Shown: in pieces, positions 26,541 to 35,660 of the stretch
Position numbering within the stretch: position 1 is the stretch's first letter
Layout: each line of letters begins with the position of its first letter
NCBI RefSeq assembly: GCF_000972845.2
Contig: NC_040029.1
Location: 5,302,767-5,366,766 of the forward strand
DNA length: 64,000 nt
Direction of reading: 5' to 3'
Origin: Larimichthys crocea
Taxonomy: Eukaryota > Chordata > Actinopteri > Sciaenidae
The notes under the pieces: model-generated
What the model was told of the DNA's origin: nothing
Databases searched by the model: none
Seen by the model: the letters and a program-made list of their open reading frames with translations, nothing else
Program-made: the position numbers and the translations under genes

Positions 26541-27628
26541 AACGAATGTATGATTTTTGTATAATATTAGTAGTATACACATGCTGACAAATATGTTCCT
26601 GATGGATTTTGCAGCACTTCCAAGTAATACAAAAGGCATTCTTTAATTGCATAGTTTAAACATCAGTATCACTTCCTCTCAGAAAGGCTCATTGTTCTAC
26701 GCAGCCTCTCTATAACAAGCTGACAATCCGCACTCCTCTCTGAGGTTGAGCTTCCCCATTTTTTAGATGGTGAATAATAACAGCGTGGAAGTTGCTCTTC
26801 AGTCACTCATCGGAAGGAGTTACATTGTCTAATGATACGAACAGAGGACACCTCAGAACAAAACCATCATTATCTGAATTGACTTTGAGTCGACAGCCAC
26901 ATCAAATTAAAGTCTTGCAGTCCTTTGGTGATGATGAGGTTAGCCGCATCAATTTACTGTTATTTGAGTGCGGGTCAGGTTGCAATAAGAATTTTTTTAT
27001 GCCGCCATTGAAAGCCTCATATTACGTTTAAACAGACTTGACAAATACAAATCCTTTCTGTAAGTTTCTACTTAGAGAAAGGATTTTATCACATCCTTTA
27101 TAGAAACAGCACCATTAGGAAGAAATGATGAAGTGCACTTAGACAGCAGACAAAATGTCAACTTTCACCAGACTGGGAATGAGAGAATGTGGTTGAAATT
27201 CAGTCCAACAGATGGTTTTGAAATGTATAACCTTTACTTGACTTTATCAATCCATGAATGTTGATCATCCCGTTATCCTGGAACAGATTTTTTCCTGTTG
27301 CTGTATCGATTTGATCTTCTGATGGTGTGATGTTTGGGATCTTCTCGCATTGATCCAGGCCCCATTTTCAATATTTAACGATTCATATTGACTGCCTTGA
27401 ATGTCCTGCTGACAACCAGCTGTGGGACGGAAGGCACAGCATGCCACGGAGAGGTGGACATGCGCGATAGATCACGTTCAAGGTAAATACCTAGTGTCCT
27501 GGAGAAAGGATAGAAACGTCGAAGGGTCAGAAAGACATAACGATCACATGAGGGTTTATTGATTTTTCTTTTCCTCATCTGTAACAGAAATCAGGTATTG
27601 TCTTCAGATCAGCACATAAATAAGACTA

Positions 27629-27662
27629 TATATACACATAAAAGCACCTTTATGTGTATATA
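27629..27662. repeat. 14-bp perfect hairpin
   Basis: TATATACACATAAA (27629-27642) and TTTATGTGTATATA (27649-27662) are exact reverse complements around a 6-nt spacer AGCACC. No flanking gene ends here, so a role as a terminator is not indicated. Confidence 0.9.
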
Positions 27663-27753
27663 AGGGACAAAATACAGTGGATACAGCATAAAACATTTTG
27701 TAGATCAACAACAGAAATAAATATATTGTATGTTTAGTTGCAATTGTTTAGAC

Positions 27754-27807
27754 ACCGGGGACCTTTCGCGTGTGAGGCGAACGTGATAACCACTACACTA
27801 CGGAAAC
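27754..27807 (-). pseudogene. Truncated tRNA-Val (CAC) pseudogene
   Basis: On the minus strand, tRNA positions 1-54 of a valine tRNA are present without a visible change: acceptor 5' strand GTTTCCG, D arm GTGTAGTGGTTATCAC, anticodon stem TTCGC/GCGAA with loop CTCACAC (anticodon CAC at genomic 27774-27772), variable loop and the 5' half of the T stem CCCGG plus one T. After that base the match stops abruptly: the T loop, the T-stem 3' strand and the acceptor 3' strand (19 nt) are replaced by unrelated A/T-rich sequence. Without a B box and acceptor stem it should not produce a tRNA. The sharp edge with an otherwise unmutated body suggests a recent deletion or a partial duplication rather than slow decay. 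Confidence 0.88.
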
Positions 27808-28224
27808 CTGCACGGAGCGCCAGCAGGGGCGCCACCGGGTCCAGGCACGTGCTTCCTGGACCTCAAACGCTGTGCGAGATGTACATTTTTGTTTCCGAGA
27901 GATCGGATGCGAGGTTTTCAACTGGATTCAGTCGCAGTTGCTGGGTCGTGGAGTTTAGTGACAGAAAATGCTGCAGGCACACTACCTGTAAAGGTCCTTT
28001 CTGCCGGAAACAGTCCTTGATGGTGAATCTAGCCATTGGTCGAAAATGGTTGATTCCGGCCCTCCTATGGCCAGAGAGAAAACAACAGCAGCCACAGCAA
28101 AAAAAGACGTCAGCGGCTGAGCAGAAGAACAAGAAATACGTGCAAAGCAGAAATAGGCAATGTAGTGCAAGTTAAAGAGAATTAGAAGTAGGAAAAGGCC
28201 TTGAAATCGTGCCTGACTTCCTGG

Positions 28225-28251
28225 CGACCTTGGCAGCGTTTCCCAAGGTCG
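28225..28251. repeat. 9-bp perfect hairpin between the two tRNA-Val loci
   Basis: CGACCTTGG (28225-28233) and CCAAGGTCG (28243-28251) are exact reverse complements with a 9-nt spacer. It lies about 55 bp beyond the 3' end of the tRNA-Val(AAC) gene on that gene's strand. No T run follows it. Confidence 0.85.
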
Positions 28252-28304
28252 GGTGCACTGACCATTTGACCACGCGACTCAATGTAACAACAAATAACGA
28301 GCTG

Positions 28305-28377
28305 TGTTTCCGCCCGGTTTCGAACCGGGGACCTTTCGCGTGTTAGGCGAACGTGATGACCACTACACTACGGAAAC
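28305..28377 (-). tRNA. tRNA-Val (anticodon AAC)
   Basis: A 73-nt cloverleaf on the minus strand. The acceptor 5' strand GTTTCCG pairs fully with CGGAAAC, followed by discriminator A. The D arm is GTGTAGTGGTCATCAC, the anticodon stem TTCGC/GCGAA closes loop CTAACAC with AAC at tRNA positions 34-36 (genomic 28344-28342), and the T arm CCCGG-TTCGAAA-CCGGG contains an intact B box. No intron is present. It matches the vertebrate tRNA-Val(AAC) I remember apart from a C for T at position 20. Pol III would transcribe it from the internal A and B boxes. Downstream on its strand I see no run of four or more T within about 40 nt, which is unusual for a Pol III gene and leaves termination uncertain. 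It lies inside the presumed il1rapl2 intron, antisense to it, about 500 bp from a truncated tRNA-Val(CAC). Confidence 0.93.
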
Positions 28378-28624
28378 CCGTGCGTGCAGCTGAGTGTGCA
28401 CAGGCGCAGCCGGAAGCAGCTATATGCTGGACAGAACTGATCCGCGAACTCCCCAAACACAAACCGATTGCGAAATGCCCGATCAAAGAGGAGAACACTC
28501 TGGATGGCTGTTACACTACAAGCTGCAGTGCCTATCAAGAAATGGTAGGCCTCCCCGTATATTCCAACTAAACAAAACTAATGATATGCACTCATATACA
28601 TTGTATTGGAACACACTACTAGAT

Positions 28625-28659
28625 AGTGGAGGTGTAACTAAAGTGGCCAGTGAGTGTAT
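28625..28659 (+). mobile_element. Terminal fragment of a Tc1-type transposon
   Basis: The stretch ends GGTGTAACTAAAGTGGCCAG then TGAGTGTA, nearly the terminal inverted repeat of a common fish Tc1-type element as I remember it (taataaagtggccggtgagtgta). The body immediately upstream is not recognisable, so this is either an isolated terminus or a deletion derivative whose left end may be the CACTCATATAC near 28589. Confidence 0.5.
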
Positions 28660-28756
28660 TTGGACATGGACAGCAGAGTGGACAGTCACATTTCACATGG
28701 TTGTCTTCTCACGTCGATATATCAGGGAAAATCTCCATGTCCTAATGCATATACAT

Positions 28757-28770
28757 GTTACCATGGTAAC
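28757..28770. promoter_or_regulatory. Palindromic RFX X-box motif
   Basis: GTTACCATGGTAAC is a 14-bp perfect palindrome that fits the RFX-family consensus GTTRCCATGGYAAC in both half-sites. RFX factors drive ciliary and some neuronal genes. Whether this site is bound is unknown, and there is no gene start near it. Confidence 0.5.
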
Positions 28771-29997
28771 CAAATGGCATACATACATACATTACTTATA
28801 CAGTTGCAGAGAGTGCTCTCTAACAGTTAATAAGCTGGGTATAATAGTAGTCCAGCTTTGAATTTATGCTACAATCACATATCTCTGATGGTTGCTTTAG
28901 CTTTCCCACAACATACTAATTGCAACAGCGGCCATCTCGTTCATGTGGTCAAGTCCACCAGTATTTGATTGACAGTTCTCACATCAGCCTAAACAAATTA
29001 GACTTGGCTTTGATGTGTGCAGAATTCACACTTTTCTTTATAGACGAGGCTGCTTGTGTTTATTTTCAATTTAATCCCAACGACAGCCTGGAACCAGACT
29101 GTGTTACAGCCACTCACTTGCCTTTATGGCACAGGTACAGACGCCACACTTCTATTTTCCCACTCAAGTTTTAAATTAAACACATCTTCAAACCGTCACT
29201 CCATACAATGCAGGAGCTCGGTGTTATATTCAGTACATTCTGCAGGCAGGGAAGCATCACTGTCTAGTTCACGCTCGGGTAGTCTTGTGCTTTTGAGCCG
29301 GGAAGTTCTCATCACGAGACACATTTTAGTTTCACAAAGAAAAAAAAGTCTCTCACACTAGACAACCTCAGCAACACCTATCCCCAATATCACACACACT
29401 GACTCTCACATACACACAACCATCCCTCTAAATGTCACAGGCTCGGCAGAACACTCCAAAGGTTCAGAGGCCCTAGGATCAATATTACATCATTTCTCTC
29501 AATTAGTGCATTATTTATTCCCCTCAAGTTATTGTACATCTGCGAGTGATCCTATCTGTATTCCTGGCAAGTCTCCATATGAGTCAAGGGCCTGGAGGCA
29601 AGGGTAAGACAGAGTGAGATAAAGATGAAGAGAGTTGAGGAAAGAGAATGAGAAAAGTGAAGGTAGGGGGAGTTTGGGCAAAGAGTCGGAGCAAGGAAGA
29701 AAAAAGTGAGCAAGATTATTTAAGATTCACAGAGGGGATGAAATATGACGGTGACTTACCTCGAGTTATTACAGCTGAAAGAAGATGGCGCAGTGTCTCA
29801 AATGGTTAATATGCCCTGCAGCATGGAGGCATGAATCGTGACTGTCGTATTAGAGGTGTGGGGGATTACTGGTGCTGATTGGAAGGGATTCTTGGCAAAG
29901 CAATGCTCCGATTAGTGTTTTACATAAGTATAGTAATGAGGGGGACAGTCTGTGTAATTGCTTCACGAGACCTGACCAAAGGAAGCATCATCTACTT
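28771..29997. other. Intronic DNA, no gene
   Basis: Nothing is recognised except purine-rich patches (29600-29710) and short CA-rich patches near 29385-29420. The long plus-strand frame overlapping the left edge (28394-28861) shows no domain and runs through the transposon terminus. Confidence 0.55.
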
Positions 29998-30180
29998 GGG
30001 GCGGCAATAGCTCAGTCCATACAGGCTTGGCTTGGGAACCGGAGGGTGGCCATTATGGAAATATGGAAGGTGGACTGGCCAGTTCACCTCCTGAGCAAGG
30101 CACCGAACCCCCCCAAGTGCTCGCAGGGCGCCGCTCTGGCCGGCTGCCCATCACTCCACATACAGGGGACTTTTGGGTTG
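29998..30180 (+). mobile_element. tRNA-derived SINE
   Basis: The head GGGGCGGCAATAGCTCAGTC is a tRNA-like start with a Pol III A box (TAGCTCAGTCC). The B box, expected around 30046-30062, has decayed (GGGTGGCCATTATGG). The body contains GAGCAAGGCACCGAACCCCC and GGCTGCCCATCACTCC, which I recognise from a SINE common in percomorph fish. The tail past about 30180 no longer matches, and I see no clear target-site duplication or poly(A). The B-box damage predicts that it is transcriptionally dead. Confidence 0.75.
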
Positions 30181-32531
30181 AAATATGAAGTTATCGGTAT
30201 TCGAATCCGAATGGATTTCACTTTTTGTATTTGTGTTTATCTTGCACAGTAGTATTCCCTCGCTCCTTGAGTCGAACCAGGGTACAGTAGTTATCTAACT
30301 GTCTAACACACCAGGTTACGTTAACATTTTAGATCGTGGTTGACTTCAAAAGTCAAGCCCCTGCATTGACCACTCTGGCTTCCTGTCAGAGGCTCCCACT
30401 TGCAGCCTAGTACCTGCCTCTGCAAACTATCAGGAAAACTGGCTGAAGGCATTTGCTCTCCTTAGCAGAAAATAGCATCAAGAACTGGCCAAGGCACTTG
30501 AGTATTAAGATATACTGCCTCCCGTCTGCGCCAGCAATGCTTCCCGTCCCTGGGTAGACCTATTAATCATAAATTGGGCTTTGGCATGTGGTTTACAGAA
30601 AGTCTGGTTTGTTAGCTTTCTATTTTTATGTTTAAGGGCAAAGCATTCCTGCAGTGCACCTGCATGTCGGCCCTCGGGAAGGTCGCAAGGCTTTGTTGGA
30701 CTTGCATTGTTTAGCAGATCAATGGATTATGGAACAGTTTGAAGAGGGTTACTGCCACAACAGGCTGTTTGTGAAACTTGATGAAATCTCTGCAGTGGTT
30801 TTGCAAATGTTGCTTTTTTTTTCTGGTGACGTGCTGCTCATACTGCAGTGCTATCGTTGTACTGAATGCAGTTTTACTGACACTGAAAGCAGGGATGAGT
30901 CGGATGAAATGTTTTTGGCAATCAAACCCTCCTGTGTTGGATGAATGTTGTCCCCAAAACTGCACCCTGCGGATTGGAGGGTGCTCCAATCAGGATCTTC
31001 CAGCTCTTCAGGAAGGGATGACGACGCCTTATCAGCTGGAGGCAATCGGGTACAAGGGACCACAGACCAAATACGACAAGTTGGTATACATAGCAGTGTT
31101 AGCAGCAGCCATAACAACAGGGCACAAGATATTGTGTTGCACTACAAACCCTACTTACCCTCACTGAACATTGGCACTGAACCAATCGTGCACTGCAGAA
31201 TCGTCCCATATAAAAGTAACAGACACATTTCTTGGCAAATGCTGCAATTAAAGGGTGAAATCCTTTCCATACGCCACAGTGGTTTATAAGTGAGAAAGCC
31301 TGCAGTGTTGGTGGTGTTTTGACTTCCACCTGCTTCTGTGGATTACACTATAAATTACAGTTCACAGAGTTTAAAAATGAACAGCCTCGGACTGGCGATC
31401 AGGCTGTCAGACCTGCAGTAGCGGTGTGTGTAGGTAGGACCTTATGTTTCAGTACAGCAGCTCCTTCAGGCGCTTGTTCTGTGGTTGTTACTCCGGTGCC
31501 TTTGGGTTTGTTTCAGCACAGTGTAACTTTAAAGCCATGAGTTTTCAGGGGCTATCATTGGATTTTTCTTTTTTTAGCCGTTGTCTGCCTCCCGTCTGTG
31601 GTGCTTCTACAGCACATGTACTAACAGAGTGCGGTCTGTGCACTTCCCATCCAGCTGTTGCATTATCAACAGCTGTGTACTTCAAACCTGAGCTCGAATT
31701 TTAAAGCAAAAACCCTTTGTTGCACACACACAAACACACTCTCACACTGTTTTGTGCTCCCTTCAGTGCCGTCACGTATCAGTAGCTTCTGCACTGTAGC
31801 AGAGTTGCGCTCTTGTCTGATAGTCAACTTGATTCAAACGCCGGCATATGGACTGCCGACAGCAGAAGGACTCGCTCTGTGATTCGTTCGGCACTGTGTG
31901 ACAGCTTGGTACCCAAGAGCCACCTGCCTTAAAATTAAACTCACCTTTTAGTGTGGCAGTTAAGCACAGCGACTTTTACAGCCATTAGATTAGCCCTCAG
32001 TTTAACCTGAACACGGCAGTGTCACCTTGCTCTTTTGTGAGCCACTATTCAAAAAATTTCAACTGCGAGCAGGCCGGGGGAGTCAGTAATTTGCTCTGAC
32101 GACTCAAATAAAAGCTTTTCCTTTTAGTTTCTTTGGTTTTTTGACACCTTTTTTTACCTATGAAGCTTTTTTTCTCATGCCTGGAATTTGTCGCTTGCAC
32201 TTCTCATTTATCAGCCTCCCCTCAAAAGTCGTCTCCTTTTGCAAAAACCCACGGCCAAAATGCAAACCCTGCAAACTTCCCCTTCATCACCATTCCCTCG
32301 GCACCGCACGTGTGCTGCCTGGTTGAACTAATTGCCCCTCCTATTTCCAGCCAAACAGGTGGCTATATTGGTTTCCTTCTGGCTGCATTGGTGCGCCTGT
32401 GCGTCCAGGTTGGACAGAGATGACAGCTTCTCCTCTCCGCCCGGAGCATGACCTTGGTTTGGCAATACTCCCTCTGCACTGTCTTTGGTCTCACATTTGT
32501 CTTTTGGGCCAACTTCTGATTGTGTATGTGT

Positions 32532-32535
<4 letters not shown>

Positions 32536-32562
<27 letters not shown>

Positions 32563-32595
32563 TAGAGAGAGCGAGACACAGAAAGAGAGAGAGCA
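32536..32595. repeat. (TG)13 followed by GA-rich tract
   Basis: TG run at 32536-32562 passes directly into AGAGAGAGCGAGACAC and AGAAAGAGAGAGAG, a compound microsatellite. Confidence 0.9.
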
Positions 32596-33441
32596 GCCTC
32601 TGATGTCTAGCCAGAGAGCTAGAGGGGCCAGCATCACAGTCCGGAGGGGAAGGAGATGACAGTGGCAATAAACTTTGGCAAGTGACACCTAAGAACACAT
32701 GAGAGCACAGATGTACAGTGTGATGTCATGATACGGCTGCTGCACACACAGGTTTATGCACATACAGGCGAAATGCAGTGTTCTTTAAACAAGCAGCATT
32801 GGCGCACACAGAGGTCTTATGCAGCTTTTAGCACCTCACACTGTCACCTCCAGGGATCCGTGCTGAAGCGGTCTGGTACGGTTATTGTCTTTTTCCTCCA
32901 CGCAGATGCAGCATTTGTCTGCTTTGTGTTGCTCCGTTGTATCCACAGTTGTTGGTCCTGTGTTCATCCGTGGGCAGTCATGCAACAGGGAATATGAATG
33001 TGTCAGATGAAATGTTGCGGATATTTGTCTCATAACCGCGATGAGTCAAGCTGCACCTTGTTTCTATAGCTCGGGTAAAGAAACAGTTTATTCCTGAGCA
33101 GTGGGAGGGATTGTGATGCGCTCAGATAGGTCCTGACCTCTCTGCAGACCAGAACAGAAATAGAGTCTTCTCATCTCTACACCTTCCTAAATGCTACATT
33201 ATAACATTTATTATACAAATGAATGTTATCAGTAATTACTGTGCCCATGTTTTGAGCACCGTTGGGAAGTATCATCCATACTTATCTTCATTTGTATCAC
33301 AAATAGAAATTGGTCAGCGTCTAGTCATACAGATTGTTAACCTCTTGTATTGTAAAAATTTAAACCTTGGGTGAATAGTTAAGATTTTTAAGTTTATGTT
33401 ATTCAAAGCTAGTCTTCTGCTTTCTGATGAATCCTGGGAGT

Positions 33442-33477
33442 AACCAACAAAGAATAAAAGATAGTTCTTTGTTGGTT
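33442..33477. repeat. 13-bp perfect hairpin
   Basis: AACCAACAAAGAA (33442-33454) and TTCTTTGTTGGTT (33465-33477) are exact reverse complements around a 10-nt spacer TAAAAGATAG. Confidence 0.9.
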
Positions 33478-34775
33478 TTCATTCATTTTTAATCTTTCTC
33501 TTCAGGGAAGAGAGATGGGTTAGCTCTGTTTTAGTGATTGAATTCTTAATTTGTGTTTTTCAAAAGTAAATATTAGGAGTTTTAGACTTTTGTTTCAATT
33601 CCTCCATTGTGGAGAGCTTGATAATAGGAACAGTCGTAATGTCACTCTGCACTTGAAACCAAATCCCAATTATATTAATCACAAAAGGGATTTTGTGCGT
33701 CTTTTTGTTCTAATTTGACAAATTGTTGGAAGTGAAAATGGTACAGCGGGTGTTTCAGGAACGATCTGAGAACCAAAACATTAATTGTGCTGCTAAATTG
33801 TACCAGTATGAATTGTAAGCCATCTCCATCAGCAAGCAACTACAACATATATATACATGAATATGCAGATACGCTGGTGTACAGTATATACAGAACAGAC
33901 TACAAATAATAAGCATATTATGAATTATTTTAGTCTAGATGCCACCAACTCTACATTCCAAAATAAAAGCCAGTTTACTCTGGAGTTGTTACGTATACTC
34001 CGTTATCTTTTCTGCAGTGAACTCACAGTTGAATCAGGACATAGAGTAACATGCTAATGGAACGTAGCTTATGAGCAGGCAGTCCTCCCCGAGCGTTCTC
34101 GGTGAGTCATGAGACGTACTTGCCAACATGAAATTCAAAGTTGTTACTTCACAGTTCAACTTATTGCTCTTGGAAGAGACCAAAATGTTCCCAACAATGA
34201 AACCAAAGTGCCCAGAAAATATTTTATTGTAAGATTTAATTTCTCTTCCTAGTTCCTACTGAGAGAAACCACAGTCAGGGTGCCAGCTGTCTTGGCAGCA
34301 TTCAGGTTTAATCTCTGAGACTCAGGCTAAGCGTAACACAGAAGCCTCCCTCTCTCCTTTAGCAAGCACACACCACCAGACGATTCATTCTCCCTGACAC
34401 CCACAGGCCAGATAGGAGATATTGAGCATCCTTCCATGCAGTGACAGAGTATTGATATTGATTTCAATTATGGCAGCGACATAGTTAAGACAAAGTGTAT
34501 TTTAGAGGACTTGTGCATCAGGGGTCCCTGCTCCATTAGCTGGTGCAGCTATTGGAAAGCCATCCACAGATTTTTCAGGCTTTCTTTATTTATTTTTTAT
34601 TTTTTTCAATTGAATTGTCCCTAACAGGATCAGACTGGGTCTTTTTTACTATTGTTCACCACATGCAGTGTTTTCAAGTTCATCACATGTCCCTGACACG
34701 TCTTTGTTCAGCCGTACATAAGACATAGAAGGTCTCAGATTCAGGGCATGGAATCATGAGCTCCCTTCGCGCGGC

Positions 34776-34965
34776 ATGGTTAAGTACAGGCAAATAAAAC
34801 TATTTGGTTAAGGTTAGGAAGAAGGTCATCGTCATGGTGACAGTCGCCAGTCGCACACACGGTTTGTCCAAGTTATTCCCTCCCCTGCTAACACTCTGGG
34901 CGAAAGCTGCCAGTTTCCAGTCACGGTTGGCTGCTTTAAACGCTGCCTTACCAAGGATCAGTTAA
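34776..34965 (+). repeat. Probable dispersed fish repeat fragment
   Basis: The segment contains TTTGGTTAAGGTTAGGAAG, ATCGTCATGGTGACAGTCGC and GGCTGCTTTAAACGCTGCCT in an order I remember from a repeat scattered through fish genomes (ggttaaggttaggaaaagatcatgg). No ends are visible. The family name is unknown to me. Confidence 0.4.
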
Positions 34966-35559
34966 CATTTTGTGCACCCTGTCTGGCACTCTTTGGTGAT
35001 TTGATTTTGTTTTTTTATGACTAGGGAAGGTACACACAGGGATACAGAAAGATTTCACCTCTTCATTTGCTTCTCTATTACTTGTGCGGCCTCTTTTCAC
35101 ATCTTCTCAGACACTCACAATACTCAGACATATCATGATACGAGGCGGACATTTCCATACGCAGCCATTATCAAACGCGACGAGAACATCTTGATTGGCT
35201 GAGTGGTTCCGTGCGCTTGATATAAGTGGAATGTATTATTCTTGATATAAAAGGTTTATGTATATATATTAGTCACTGCTTGCTTTGGGTAAGAACACAT
35301 CTTCAGCAGCCAAAACAGGCTTGGTTGTTGAATATGGGGACTGACATGAGATCTGTGTCAGAATATGACAGATGGAAACTTAGAAACAAAGTACAAAGCA
35401 TCTTCCCCATCCAGCATCCAAAGCACAAATGTACAGAGAAACCAAACTCACCAGAACGATGGCTTTTTTTTTCCTTCTCCATCTCACCCCTTCGCAGCCA
35501 GCAAGAAGAGAAAATTTAAAGATTTACAAGCGTGCATCTTCCTCACACCACATGCATAT

Positions 35560-35660
35560 TTTCTCGGTAATGAAGTCCTTCCAACTTTAAAAAATTCAAA
35601 CAGTTATCTCTTGCTGCCACTTGGGGCTGTCGATGTGCGAAAGTGCCCAGTGCAGCTTTA
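35560..35660 (-). repeat. Probable dispersed repeat, reverse, ending at AGTGCAGCTTTA
   Basis: Read on the minus strand it begins TAAAGCTGCACTGGGCAC and contains the complement of GCTGCCACTTGGGGCTG, a motif I associate with small interspersed repeats of percomorphs. The terminus resembles those at 4773 and 40663 on the plus strand. The far boundary is a guess. Confidence 0.35.

Larger units (their letters stand above)
30181..34775. other. Intronic DNA, no gene
   Basis: No exon or complete element is recognised. It holds a (TG)13 tract followed by purine repeats (32536-32595), a 13-bp hairpin (33442-33477) and A/T-rich DNA. Overlapping frames between 30650 and 31290 on both strands have no similarity that I know. 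Confidence 0.55.

Noticed and set aside
28394..28861. 155-codon plus-strand frame next to the tRNA gene
   Set aside because: It crosses a transposon terminus and the X-box palindrome and has no recognisable product.
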